Shown: piece by piece, positions 37,101-49,300 of the stretch | Layout: the number at the start of each line of letters is the position of its first letter | Position numbering within the stretch: position 1 is the stretch's first letter | Assembly: GCA_005408345.1 (NCBI GenBank) | Contig: SEMN01000049.1 | Span: forward strand, 1,736,001-1,800,000 | DNA length: 64,000 nt | Source of the DNA: Macquaria australasica | Lineage: Eukaryota > Chordata > Actinopteri > Centrarchiformes > Percichthyidae | Direction of reading: 5' to 3' | The notes under the pieces: generated by a model | The model's input: the letters and a program-made list of their open reading frames with translations, nothing else | The model's database searches: none | Told to the model about the DNA's origin: nothing | Translations under genes and position numbers: made by a program

Positions 37101-37436
37101 CAAATCAGAAATCACACCAAGAATATGTGATTATAAAAATGGAGTAAAGGATTAAATTAAATTAAATACTTCATTCATTAAGCTTTTGAATATAACATTT
37201 TTTGCACACATCAATGACTTACAAATCACACTTGAAATATGATATTGTTGCATAAAAATGACATTTTCATGCATGAAAAATATTGAATTGTGTGTGGTAA
37301 CATCTTTACTTTTAGAAAGTACAGAAAAAGGTAACCACTCCATGAGCTGGTTTGTTTGCTCGGTTTTGTTTGCCTCTTGCAACATTTTGTCCTGACGGAT
37401 TGCTGGGAACAAATATACTCAACACTGTACAAAACC

Positions 37437-37479
37437 CAGTGTGTAATCAAAAACAGAGGGAACTGTGCTGTGCCTTTCA
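37437..37479 (+). other. Probable non-coding 5' exon of LRG1-like gene B
   Basis: A donor CAG/GTAGGA lies at 37479/37480 and an acceptor CTGTAG ends at 37590, ten bases before the ATG at 37601. This predicts a 111-bp 5'-UTR intron, as in gene A. A TATA-like AAATATACTC lies near 37410; the start site is unknown, so the 5' boundary is approximate. Confidence 0.5.
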
Positions 37480-37600
37480 GGTAGGATTATGCTTTTCTGA
37501 TCCCATTTTCTCATTGTAATTAGATTTTTACATTTTCTTGATATCCTGTATGAATCTGTCTCTTATACTGCATATGTTTCCTTTCTGTAGTGCTTTAAAG

Positions 37601-38620
37601 ATGAACTTGTGGATACTCCTGACTTTCACTGCACTGGCTGAATGCTGTTGCCAAAAAAGAGGCGCCCACTTGTGCCCAGATCTGTGCTCCTGTTCCTTTC
37701 CACCTTCAGGTGCAGAGGTGGTGTGCAGCCAAAGCTCCCTTACACATTTCCCTGTAAATGGTTTACCCTCCAACACCACTCTTCTATCCATCCAATCCCC
37801 CAACCTCAGCAGTATTACAGCCAGTCATCTGAGTTCTGTGCCCCTTTTGAACAACCTCCAGCTGTATCACAACAACCTGACAAGCCTTCCTCCAGATCTA
37901 CTGAAGGACGTTCCTCACTTAAACACGTTGGATCTGACGGGTAATCAGCTGGTTCATCTTCCTCCAAACGTCTTCAGCCGTGCTTCACTTCGTGGTCTTG
38001 TGCTGAAGAATAATCTGATTGAAAAAGCAGATGCTGACTGGTTTCCTGACAACAGTAGCATGACCTGGCTGGACTTGTCTGGAAACCGTTTAACAGGTGC
38101 ACCCACTGCTCTGCTTCACAAGCTGCCCAATCTGAAGTATCTAGACTTGAGTGACAACAATCTGCAAGACCTACAACCTGACTCCCTGAAGAACCTGCAC
38201 CACCTGGAGTCACTGAATCTCGCTGGTAACAAATTAAGCTCCCTGAGCCCTACAATCTTCACCCGCAACCTGAAACTATCCCAACTATTAATCCAGGAGA
38301 ATCAACTCCAAGAGCTACCAGCGACCCTCTTCCAGGGTCTCCAACATCTTGAACTTCTGCTGCTCAATCAGAATCAGCTGCAGCATTTCCCCTCAGGGCT
38401 GCTGAATGAGAGAAAATCCTCTTTCCGGGTGATCTTAACAGGAAACCCCTGGGTGTGCGATGAGAGGATGGAGTATCTGTGGAAGTGGCTCACTGTCCAT
38501 CCTCAAAATGTCGTCTTTTTGGAGGAGGTGACATGTGCAGGGCCTGAAGCTCTTAAACACAGACAAGTGGTCTCTTTAATTGAAAGTGAGCTTGGACTTC
38601 ACAAAAGTCTAAATGACTGA
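37601..38620 (+). CDS. Secreted LRR protein, LRG1-like (gene B)
   Basis: A single coding exon of 339 aa beginning at ATG 37601; the open frame to 37538 is intronic. It has a signal peptide (MNLWILLTFTALAECC), an LRR N-cap (CPDLCSC), about eight LRRs and a C-cap (NPWVCDERMEYLWKWLTV ... CAGPEAL) typical of LRG1. It shares long near-identical stretches with gene A 1.1 kb upstream, for example VPHLNTLDLTGN, RGLVLKNN/RSLVLKNN and the WFPDNSS..TWLDLSGN block, so the two arose by tandem duplication. Sequons include NTT, NLS, NLT and NSS. Expected to be a secreted glycoprotein. There is no frameshift or missing cap cysteine, so both copies look intact. Confidence 0.86.
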   Translation: MNLWILLTFTALAECCCQKRGAHLCPDLCSCSFPPSGAEVVCSQSSLTHFPVNGLPSNTTLLSIQSPNLSSITASHLSSVPLLNNLQLYHNNLTSLPPDLLKDVPHLNTLDLTGNQLVHLPPNVFSRASLRGLVLKNNLIEKADADWFPDNSSMTWLDLSGNRLTGAPTALLHKLPNLKYLDLSDNNLQDLQPDSLKNLHHLESLNLAGNKLSSLSPTIFTRNLKLSQLLIQENQLQELPATLFQGLQHLELLLLNQNQLQHFPSGLLNERKSSFRVILTGNPWVCDERMEYLWKWLTVHPQNVVFLEEVTCAGPEALKHRQVVSLIESELGLHKSLND

Positions 38621-38709
38621 GGATATTCTGCAGTTACCCTCTAAATTCCACTTAAATATTATGCGAAATTATAAATGATTCACATATATTCCACTGTATC
38701 AAAAGCTGA

Positions 38710-38715
38710 AATAAA
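38710..38715 (+). other. Polyadenylation signal AATAAA of LRG1-like gene B
   Basis: A canonical signal 90 nt after the stop codon of gene B. Confidence 0.65.
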
Positions 38716-40199
38716 ACTTTATGATTCATTCTTTTATCCAGCGCTGCTTCCTTATGATCTCTCCTTGATGTCTCCATTGTTTGGATATTGTCCAGCCCAT
38801 TAGAGCAATGAACTGAACAGACAGTGCAGCTCACTTAAGAACCAATTTACTCAGTAGATCCCAGATATTCTGATTATATTGATTTTATTTTTTTTAAATG
38901 ATCTGTGAGGCACATAATCTCAAGGAAAATGAGTATAATTCAAAGTATGGACAAACTAGATTTTAAATCATACTCTCTTAAATGATTTATTTTGTTTTCA
39001 TAGTCTAAAAAGCTGCGATTAAGAAAGGAAATGTACTTCAGAGGTGTCACAGAATTGCAACAACCTAAAGCGCTCTTCCCTCCGACCTTGATGTGTTTTT
39101 TAAGATTTTTATGGTGAATGGTGATCTGTCTCACTTGTTGTCGGTTGCATCACAGATTGCAGCATTGTTTCAGTCGTGCCTTTTTGTTTTTAATGATGTT
39201 GAGCATGTGGGAGTGCGTGGGCAGTGCAATGGCTGAGTTTTCCAGCTGACCCCTTCTGGATGTGTTTAAATATCTCTTTCTCTTTCTTTAAGTTTCTCTC
39301 TCTCTCTCATAGTGTATATATGTGTGTGTATATATCTTCTGTATGCCCACACACGCCTGTCCTCAAGCCTTGATCACAGTGAGTGCACACCAAATGTAAT
39401 TTATTACTCTTATAAAATATAAAACATTGCCTCCTCTAGAGGCTGTTACTTATGAAAATTAAACCTTGTTTGTAAATGCTCCCCAAAGAGCGAAGGGAAA
39501 ACTTTGATGTATGTCTTTCATTCCACCTCTCTGAATTGTATCCTGGAGGTTAAAGGTCGAGGAAGTGGGTTTACTGATCGTAATTCCTTTTTATGAGAAT
39601 TCCCTCTTCCCTCAAACATCTGTTTTGGGGAAAGTGAACAAAGGCACTCTCTTCTACCTTAACAGCTACTGCTGCTCTTTGGTTCAAGACATTTAATCTC
39701 CATCTGCTCCTGCGAACCCCCCAGGCTCTGATGTTTGTAAGTGTGTAATGGTGGGCAAGGCGCTCCTTGGATAAATGAGGATGAGGCTTCTTGATGCTGT
39801 ATGGCTCGCTGCCATATTGTCAGCTTATGATGACTGACTGACACTCAAATCTGAAAGGTCACAGGAAAGGTTTTCACGCACTTGAAAATGACTGTGGCCT
39901 TTCTCACTTGGCGTTGTAATAATGGAGACATGATCGTCTTTGATAGCTGCTCATTAGCACATAATGGTGCACTAATTACTTGACATTTTTGTCACAATCA
40001 TTAAAAACAAAATGTCTCTGAATGTATATTTTCAGGTAATTAACTCAGTATAGTATTTGCTTTCTATCATTTTTTTGTTTTATGCTTCATGTGAGGTGTT
40101 GTTTTTCACATGAATTGAATTCTGTTAATTTAATTCACTTTCTTTCTTACTTCAACTGTAAAACAACTCATTCATAAATCACATTATAATGCTAAATGA
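38716..40199. other. Gene-poor interval, no feature recognised
   Basis: Moderately AT-rich DNA with short CT and TG runs near 39295-39335. No ORF has recognisable content, and I see no repeat signature. Its relative lack of repeats next to repeat-rich DNA would be compatible with conserved non-coding sequence, but this cannot be judged from one genome. Confidence 0.45.
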
Positions 40200-40533
40200 G
40201 CAGTGGTGGCAAGTCACAAAGTACATTTAATCAAGGAAGTACAATTTTGAGGCACTTATTTCCATTTTATGCTATTTTACTTCTACTCTACATTTCGAAG
40301 AAAAATATAGTACTTTTTAGTTCACTGCTTTCATTTAACAGCTGTTACTTTGCAGACAAAGTTTTTACACATTAAACACCTCAGAGGAGCTTAAAAAATA
40401 TAATAAACTGTTATAGAATGAACTAACCAACAGCATATAAAATAGTTAATTAATCTTATATCTAGATATATATATAATAAGTGCCAGTGTGTATTATAAT
40501 TAAGTACATTTTGCTGATAATACTTTAAACAAA
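40200..40533 (+). mobile_element. CAGTGGTGG-type non-autonomous element, copy 2
   Basis: Starts CAGTGGTGGCAAGTCACAAA, continues with GTACATTTAATCAAG, TTTGAGGCACTTATTTCC and ACTTCTACTCTACATTTCG, and later TTTTGCTGATAATACTT. The 3' end is replaced by the foldback element that follows directly, suggesting nested or adjacent insertion. Confidence 0.65.
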
Positions 40534-40779
40534 CATTTAAAGGAATAGTTTGACATATTGGGAAATACACATTGGTTTTGTTAATTAGCGTTAGTGACTG
40601 TTAGAGGTGCTGGTAGGGAGATTTTGTTACCTTTAGACATTTCCAGGCTCGCTTTTTCCCCGTTTCCAGTCTTTATGATAGGCTACCGGCTGCTAGTTGT
40701 AGCCTTATATAATATTTAACTGACAAATCTAATTCTCCGCCAGAAAGCAAATAAAAGTAGATCCCAAAATATCAAACTA
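40534..40779. mobile_element. Foldback MITE, internally deleted copy
   Basis: Starts AAAGGAATAGTTTGACATAT, then jumps after about 50 bp to right-arm sequence (AGAGGTGCTGGTAGGGAGAT, TTTCCAGTCTTTATGATAGG). Most of the left arm is missing, so it cannot fold into the long hairpin of the 32270 copy. Confidence 0.7.
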
Positions 40780-42243
40780 ATGCTACTTTGGCTTAAGGAC
40801 ATGAATATTTCTTCCACTTTGCAGTCTTATCATGTTTCACAATACGTTTTTAGTCAGCCATCCATATAACTGCCTCAGTTTTTTGAATAAGTGTCACTAC
40901 AGGACAGTCGAAGCAAGGATTGTGGGTTAAAATACTATTAATCACAAAGAAAGAAAATCCCAAGACAAAGTTCCCCCTCTAACAGGACACACATCCATCA
41001 ACAGACACATCTGTTCGCTGCAGTGGTGCACATTTGTTCTTCAACCTTCGCAGGTCACACTCACCTTCTTACGTTATGTGTGTTTGAGCTCATGCTGAAA
41101 TAAGAAAAGAGGTTGTTAGACTCATTAAAAGATTACCTGAAGGTGGGTGAGAGGAGTCGCACTGTGGCTGCCGTCATGAGCTTGAGGCCATTACCGTGCA
41201 AGCACTTAACAACAGTAAACCAACCGTGAAACACTCCCACTGAGCCCTGTGTCAACCTTCCCACGCTTTACTCAAGATTGACAGTATTTTGTTTATGCCT
41301 CAAACCTGTGCATGTTCAGGACCAGCATGCATTGCAGCTCACAGCCCTCATCTGGCATGTTTAATCAATTTCAGCATAAGCGGTTGAAGGTGTTGAGTGT
41401 GGAAAAAATAGCATGATCCCATGCATTAATCTGCATCTTTATTTATCATAATCCTGCAAGCATTTTATTCATCTCGTTCCCCTGCTCATAAATCATCACT
41501 CTACCTGACAACATAAATATGGGGAAAGGAATGTGCTGTTGCCTTTGTGCATTACCTCGTTATTGGCAAAGAGAAGAAATGGCGCTTCCCCGACTGTATG
41601 ATTAGTTGTTGTAAATGGCCTCCTGTGCTCTCCAGGGAAATGGACTATTAGGGCTTCCTAGATGGACGCCATGTTTAACATCCCGCCACAAATCGAGGCT
41701 ATTTTATTGTTGGAATAAAGGTTTTGGTGATCAATATCCCCCACACATACAGACAGGAACCACAAAGAAATATAACAGCTATTTATCCATCAGAATCTGA
41801 GATGAAAATTCAGACAGGAGTGGGATAAACTATGTCAACCATATCAAATATCAAGATGACAACAAGACAAACTTAACAAATTTAATGGCGGACACAAAGC
41901 AGGAGCGATGATGCATGTTAGAAGAGGAGATGAAGCATCAGTTTATGGATGTTGCTCTGTTTTTTCAGTCATACACAGCTTGTTTTTTTGGCTTTAAGAC
42001 CAGAAAACAAAAAACCTGATAAGACTGTTGATGAGATGGAAATTCAGCCTGCGTAACCGTTAGGAAAGAGGACAGACAGGTCTCAAGATTCTGTTTAAAG
42101 GGTTGGTTCACCCAAATTACTAAATACATATTTTGTTACTGTGTCTCTTGCAGTATCCAGCCATGCTGATAGTTTTTATTTATTTACTTTATTTATTTAC
42201 TTAAATTTCATCAGCACTTTTCTTTCCAAAATAAAGGCTGGGG
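40780..42243. other. Gene-poor interval, no feature recognised
   Basis: No gene, RNA or clear repeat recognised. The short ORF at 41615-41800 has no domain. The sequence includes AT-rich stretches and a TTTATTTACTTTATTTATTT run near 42177-42205. Confidence 0.45.
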
Positions 42244-42510
42244 CAGTGGTGGAAAGTAACTAAGTACATTTACTCAAGTACTGTGCTTAATTTAATATTT
42301 ATTATTAATATAATATTCTGAAATTAGTCATTCTGCATAATAGGTACTTTTACTTTTGGTATTTTAAGTATATTTTGATGCTAATACTTTTATAATTTTA
42401 CTGAAATAAAATTTTGAACGCAGAACCTTTACTTGAAACAGAGTATTTCTACTCTGTGGTATTGCTACTTTTAATTAAGCAAAGGGTCTGAATTCTTCTT
42501 ACACCGCCTG
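42244..42510 (+). mobile_element. CAGTGGTGG-type element, copy 3 with both ends
   Basis: Opens CAGTGGTGGAAAGTAACTAA and closes TTCTTCTTACACCGCCTG, an imperfect terminal inverted repeat of about 12 bp. Internal blocks such as GTACATTTACTCAAGTACTG and ACAGAGTATTTCTACTCTG match the other copies. At 267 bp with no ORF it is non-autonomous; the end sequence is hAT-like, by inference. Confidence 0.7.
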
Positions 42511-43347
42511 TGATTGGGTATGCTAGAAACTGACCAACTAGTTGTACGTCATGTTGTCCGACCACATCTGAAGGAAAATGTGTTTATAGCTGTTTCGAAA
42601 GGCCACACTTAAAGGCTGTCATACATGGTGGTAAGATGCAATAATAGTTCTAATTGGGATAACAGCGCACATTTTCTAAAGGTTATTTTTTGGCATTTTG
42701 CCTCTAATTCACAGTCATTGTAGAGATAGAGAGGAAACATGGGGAGAGTGAGAGGTATGACATGCAACATAGGTCCCTACCAGGGCTCCCCACAGTCACA
42801 TTATTTGACAGAATGTCCTCAAACGCATTCATGGTGTTGCACTAGTTTGTACTGTACACACAAAAAGTGACAGAAGAAGTTATGTTAAGAATGGAGAAAT
42901 AGGGGCTTTGAGAGAGAAATTCAACTCCTGCTTAATTTCTCACCTCCACACACCTGGCCAGTCGCTGCATACAGGCATTCTTGTTGGGTTGTCTGTTCTG
43001 GAAAGTTAATAGCTGGAACTACTTTCACTGAAGAAATAGTCCCTATGAAAATGGCTGACAGTGTGTTCTGTGTATTATCTAGGGAGAAATTGCTGTTGTC
43101 ATTTTTCAATGCAAATAAAATTCCACATACTTCCATTGTTTTGAGGTGTAGGCTGAAATCTAACCAAACCAAAACTATCTGTATGGATAGACACCACCAG
43201 CGGGAAAATATATTTTTTTATGGCCAATGTGGCCACAAGTGACAACTGTGGGATTACTAAAAACACCTAATTGTAGTGTAATGGTAGCACAAGTATAAAA
43301 GCCTCATAAAGTCAATGAACTGAGCCAGCATTAGCTGCTATAAACTA
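42511..43347. other. Gene-poor interval, no feature recognised
   Basis: No gene seen. A stretch near 42720-42800 (GAGAGGAAACATGGGGAGAG, GACATGCAACATAGG) resembles fragments of other dispersed fish repeats, but I cannot delimit it. Confidence 0.4.
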
Positions 43348-43355
43348 CTGGTAAT

Positions 43356-43704
43356 CCATCCATCCATTTTCTATACCGCTTATCCTCTTAGAGGGTCGCA
43401 GGGGGCTGGAGCCAATCCCAGCTGACATTGGGCGAGTACACCCAGGACTGGTCGCCAGTCAATCACAGGGCTGACACATAGAGACAGACAAACATTCACA
43501 GTCACACCTACGGACAATTTAGAATCACCAATTAACCTAACTTGCATGTCTTTGGATGGTGGGAGGAAGCCGGAGTGCCCGGAGAGAACCCATGAGGACA
43601 CAGGGAGAACATGCAAACTCCACACAGAAGGGCTCCAGCTGGCCGGCGGGTGCGAACCCAGAACCCTCTTGCAACAGTGCTAACCACTGCACCACCGTGC
43701 CACC
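43356..43704 (-). mobile_element. tRNA-derived SINE with 8-bp target-site duplication
   Basis: Read on the minus strand it begins GGTGGCACGGTGGTGCAGTG, giving an RNA polymerase III A box (TGGTGCAGTGG), followed by a B box (GGTTCGCACCC) about 50 bp on. The tRNA-like head leads into a body containing GGAGTTTGCATGTTCTCCC and CTAAATTGTCCGTAGG, and the 3' tail is (GGAT)n. CTGGTAAT occurs directly at both flanks (43348-43355 and 43705-43712), as expected of a target-site duplication. The body may derive from a LINE 3' end; the family name cannot be assigned from sequence alone. Confidence 0.8.
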
Positions 43705-43712
43705 CTGGTAAT

Positions 43713-44787
43713 ACCAGACCAAATTAGGCTGTAGGAACCCCTGAGTGTATTCTCTCGAACAAGACAGTGTTTTATCGTTTATGAATTGAACTTTCATTTG
43801 TAAAAGGAAGATTGTTTTATTTCTTCTTTCAAAAGTCACATACACTAATTTAAACACCAACATTGTGAGATCAACATACAGATAGACAGGACCCACGTCT
43901 GTGTTTTTTCATTAGCCCGCCCCCAGAAAACACAGCAGCTTTGATCTCACATTGACATGCTCATAACCTCCTTAAAAAAAAATTCAGACAGATCTTTTAC
44001 TCCTCCCCCAACTTCCACCATTCTCATCTGACTGTACACATCGACTCTCTTTAATTACTATGTAAATGTTCCACTGCAGCGCTGTGTACGATCCCTGCAG
44101 CTTTGATCTCAGGCTGCTGCTGTAAGAGGAAAACCCTTTCTAGCAGAGACTCGCCACCATTCCTTTTGCATCTTACTCTGTAATTTTTCTTTCCTGGGGC
44201 CGGCAGATTGATCTCCACATTGCCATCCATCTGTAATCACCCACAGTTACCCACGCAGGGGAAAAACAAGGCCGAGGGAGTTTAAATACCTCCGAGCACA
44301 AAAGACAAGGACACAGCATTTCATCACTGTTTGACGTCTAAATGACTCCTCACATCCTTTGCCATAAGTTTTTATGTTGGCTCACTGATATCCTTTCACA
44401 TTGAGCTCAAATGGATTATCATCTGGCTCCATCTGTCCAGAAGGCTTTATGCAGTGCCTATAACAGACCTTTCACCTGTTGTTGGGGTGGTCGGCACGGA
44501 GCCACGTAGAGGCGCCTGCAGTCATCAAAACTGTTCACATCATGTAGAAACAAGGTCAAGGCTACTAAGAGGGAGCTCATGTGTCACTGATGAGTGTGGA
44601 GAGGGGGTCAGGCCAACTGTTTGTGAGGGCGGACTGAGATGAAGTAGCAAGAAAAACAATTGTCATGAGCTGAGGCATTCATTTAACAACCTATTGATTC
44701 ATGCATTTGAAAGATCTCTGTTTTAGTAATCACTTATTCAGGAATGTCTGCGTTCATTATAGAGCTGGAGCCAGGAGCCAATTGGCT
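43713..44787. other. Gene-poor interval, no feature recognised
   Basis: No gene, RNA or repeat recognised apart from a short poly-A at about 43974-43981. Confidence 0.45.
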
Positions 44788-45010
44788 TAGCTTAGCAGAA
44801 AGACTGGAAGCAGGGGGAAACAGCTAGCCTGCCTCTTTCCACTGTTCACAAATGTGAATAGCAGTACCTCTAGAGCTCACTAAATAGCAGGTTGTATCTC
44901 ATGTAAAAATGACAATTTGTGGTTTTAAGATGAGTTACATGCTATAACTATTTCTTGGCAAACTCTTTATGCTAAGCTAGGCTAAGTGCCTCCCGCCTCT
45001 AGCACCATAC
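44788..45010. mobile_element. Foldback MITE, diverged copy
   Basis: Contains TTAGCTTAGCAGAAAGACTG, GGGGGAAACAGCTAGCCTG and AGTACCTCTAGAGCTCAC of the left arm, then the central ACTATTTCTTGGCAAA and the end of the right arm (CTCTTTATGCTAAGCTAGGC). The outer ends are missing. Confidence 0.7.
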
Positions 45011-46248
45011 TTTAGCAGTGGCACATGGCAGCAATCAATCTTCTGGGTGTGGTTGTTACATCTTTCATAAGATGGACATCGCATTTCTGAATGAAACTTC
45101 ACTTGGACTGTCACATTAGACAGGGCTAGGCAGAGACCCAAGGATGCACATTACAATAATGCAAAGCTGTCACAATTTGACGTACGGAAGATGCATGTTG
45201 GAGTAATTCTGTGACAGAGACACATCTTACGTCCCAGATGAGGTATAAGTCTGATGACACCCTCACTAAATATTGTTTTTATGACCTGCAGCCCTGAATT
45301 AATTGTAGTCATTGTAGCAAGCCACTACAGGACAAGGATGTTCCACTCCATAAAACATCATTGTCTCTAGACGAGATAATCAGTAGTGGCAAGTGCATCG
45401 GCGAGCAGGTCAGATCAATCACTGCGGCTTTGGTCTCTGAAGGCCAATTTCCTTAATTAGATGTCCATACATTTATCAGCAGAAGTGACACAGGGCCACT
45501 AGAACATGGCTGATACAGTGAAATTTGCCTTGTGTAAGCCATTTTTGAAGTGAGGGGCATCAGGGAAGGACAAGGACTAAGTGACTGAGAGGAGAGAAAG
45601 TTGTACCAGACAGTAAATAGACCTAGCTCTTTATTATGCAGGCAGTGGTACACAGGAGAGCTGTTTATTTCTTTTATGTGTTGCTGTTTATAACCTTCTA
45701 ATTAAATTCATTTGCTAAAAAAGCCACGCAACGGATGGATTGATTTTTAAATAAACTAAGGTGGCTTTAACAAGCTTTGGCTTTGAACAAGTTATTTGAA
45801 GCCGTCAGTGGACACGGCTTTCAAAGCCCAAGTTCATCTGGAGACTGTGCTTGGCAGAAATGTGAAGGTTGTTATTTCAGACTGCCGAGGCCCGATCAAA
45901 GCAGTCAGCACAACAGTAATGTGTGAAGCAGTGCAATTCCAAACACGGTGCACCCACACTAAATGACAATTCAAACAACACAACACAATACATTACAGTG
46001 TAACAACATGAATAAATACAGCAGGATTCTGACTTTTAATATTCAAATTTGCTGAATGAGTGTTCATGTTACACTGGAGGACTCGACAGCCTTAAAAGAC
46101 TAACAGTGGAATGTAAAGAAGGGATTTCACATTATTTTCCTGCCCTCAGTGAAGCTGGTTCAAACACAGCCTGAGGGAAATAGTGCTGCCTCACACTTGT
46201 GACCTTCATAACTAGCTGAATCTTTAGATTTTTTTCACTTTCACTTTC
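45011..46248. other. Gene-poor interval, no feature recognised
   Basis: No ORF with recognisable content and no repeat signature seen. Confidence 0.45.
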
Positions 46249-46395
46249 AAAGGAATATTTTCAAAAATGTGCCGAGATGGGGGGGATCAAAAACCAAATA
46301 CCAAATACAGAGCAGGAGCAGGGAGGCGATTTAGCCTCCTAGCTTAGCGTTAAGACTGGCAGCAGGGGGAAACAGCTAGCTTGGCTCTATCCACA
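46249..46395. mobile_element. Foldback MITE, partial copy
   Basis: Starts AAAGGAATATTTTCAAAAAT and carries the arm motif CTTAGCGTTAAGACTGGCAG and GGGGGAAACAGCTAGCTTGG. Only part of one arm is recognisable; the 3' boundary is uncertain. Confidence 0.6.
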
Positions 46396-49300
46396 CAGCT
46401 CTTCTGTGCAGCAACTGACTTTTTTGGCAGTGAGAGGTGACTACTTGTGAAATTACTCAGAAGTGACCGTATATGAAATGATATCTCTAAGCTGCACAGA
46501 CCATGCTTACCATACTGGCTGGTCTGTGTTTACCTCAAATGTATTCTACTCCTGTTGCTGTTGATGAAGGACAGTATCTGACAGCATTATAACCTTTTAT
46601 CTGTTTATTTAATTTATTGCAGGACTGTTGTATTAGACAGCAGTAGTTCTTGCTAGGTGTACCTAATACCTAATAAATACACATGTATCTGGAAGGTGTT
46701 TTGGTGAGTCAGTATCATGGCAAAACCTGCACCATGAAGACAAAGGAACGCTCTGTTTTCACTTTAAAGGGTCTTTTTCTGTTGATCAGCTTAAAAAAAA
46801 TCCACATTAAATCCACTTTTATTCACTGTTGTAAGATAACAAAACATTATAGCGTAATACTTTTTTAAGTACTGTAGTATAAACCTAAGTTCCAAAGTGG
46901 TGCAATTTAAAGGAACAGAACAAACATATTCACAAGAAATAAGCTATAATATAGCACTGTGCAGGTTATTCAATAACTAATACTTTCCTATTAGGCTCCT
47001 GAAACAATAATTAACAAAACCAATATATTATAATGAGAGAATATAATAGATTAAACTAATATAATGAATTCATAAACATTTTGTTGCTCCCCTTGGTTTA
47101 CTGCATAACGGATAAATATAATCAGACAGGTATTTTCCGGAAGAGAGGCTCTAATGTAGGCTAACTTTCCCCTGAGCCTTTATACACAGACACTTGGCTT
47201 GTTCTTAGTGCAGCAGAGGGCTGGTTGAGGACACGTATGTCAGTAAGCGTATTGAGTAGGAGCCACTGCAGATGTTTTTACTGAGTTAAGGCCACATCAC
47301 CTCCATGAGGCTCAGCATTAAACTGCAATGGCCCAGAATCACCCGGTCTCTATTTCCCATAAAAGGCACTGTAAAACCCCCCTCATATCAACCTGAAAAA
47401 ACAAGGCTATTACTCGCCTGCCAAATCTCAAGATACTGAGATTACGCTCAGACTAAAGGCAGCATTGAGCTTCTGAACACACACTTCAATATTCTTCACA
47501 GGCGAGTGGTTTTCTGGAAACTGATAGATTTAAAGTTTTTATTATGTCTATTGCGGCCATATTTTGGAAACATCTATCACAGTGATTGTGCACTCAGGAG
47601 TCTCTAAGCATAAATCTTTATTTTCATTAAAAGAAAAGATAAAAGGTAATAAACTACTACTGCAATCCACTAGGATACTCATTGCTGATTTATATTAAAT
47701 GGTGGGTTCACACACACACAGTATCAGTACACCCATAATTATCACTCAGTATTCTCCTGCTGCTGTCTTCAAGCAGAAACGTAATATTTGCAAACCCTCA
47801 TTCAACTCTCTGCAGGAGCAAAAGCTTTACATCAGACCATGTCTCTGTTACTCCCTCTGACGGAAAAGGAAACTGGCTCATGAGTGAGAACTCTTTTACA
47901 GGCAAATCTATTTTCTCATATTGCATTTGCAGTTATATTTTCCTTTCCATTTTAATGAGTCCAGGGTAATCTAGCAGCAAACAGCAGAAGGCTGCGCTTC
48001 ACTGGTCAGTATTTAGTTTTCAGAGGCACGACTTTATAGATTTCATTGACATCTCAAAAGATTTTGGCATGGTCAGCGGCAAGGCCATTTAGTAATGCAT
48101 TTGAAACTATACATTGACTGGGCACAATCTATGTGATTTTTCAAATGAAAGTGTATTATATTCTGCAGGTTCCATAAATTTTCCCATCTATTTCTGATCC
48201 ATGTTCTTATAAACCCACAAGGGCAGACGTGATGGTTTTGCAAGAGAACAGAAGATAAAAGAAGTGGAAGGAGTGGTAAGGTTAGGAGGAAAAGAAGATA
48301 TGTGAATCATTTTTGCAGACGGGTTGAGTGGGTTAAGTGCATCATCCTATTCTGCTATTTTGTAGAAGGTCATATTTAATCTATGTAATTATTGTCGTGC
48401 AAGTTTATGCATCTTTCTGCCTGAATCAAAGGGATCCAGAGTGCACCTACGCAGCGTTTTAAACATTCCTGTTAAAAAAATGAAACTCATTCGGCACACA
48501 ATAACGCTCCAGGAGCATGTTTTTTCCTCTTCTTCCGAATCAGACACCAGGGAGATTACCTTTTCCCTCTCCTGCAGCTGAAAATCTCTCTCAAACAGAG
48601 ATAGTCTCTGAGGGGTGGGCTGTTAAGCCATAGCATTATGCACACACATTCTTATTCAAATTAATGTGTTTGACCATCTTCTGCAGGATATGAATCTATT
48701 AAAATATCCCATTTGTACCGTTTGAGGGTAGACATTATCTGCTTTCAGTGAGAGCAATATTTCATCAATGATTTGTTTGAATGCCTCACGCTTTTTGTTT
48801 TGTTCTTCTTCATTTTGGTTTCTTCTCTATTTCTTTTCTTTTCTTTTATCTTATTTGTAACATACTTATAGTCTGATGTTTTTGCCTTTGGCCCTCCCAC
48901 TTTATCTGATATGTCAGTCTACAACTTAATAATAATGCCAGATTTTGTGACTTAAACGCCCAGATGCTGTGGAAATTTTAACTGGAAAGGTGAATGGACT
49001 CTCTTCCTATAACAACCACTTTTTAACTTAAACATTCATTAAACAACATTAAATAGCTTCACACCAAACAACTGTTTAGGGACATACATGCACAACATAA
49101 TTATCTTGAGTTTGTCTCGAACTTTATTTGTCTATACCATTTGTATACAGGCTACCCACAGGGATTTCTCTATTTTTAGACAGAAGACGTGAGTAGAAGA
49201 AGATCCCCATCCGGGAGAGGCCTGCTGTCAACAAAATGGTTGGGTGTAACTCAATACCAATATGCCACCAGAAAACAATCAGCGCTGGGAGTCAGCTGGA

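Noticed and set aside
37538..37600. Upstream ATG of LRG1-like gene B
   Set aside because: It lies before the acceptor ending at 37590; starting at 37601 gives a normal signal peptide.
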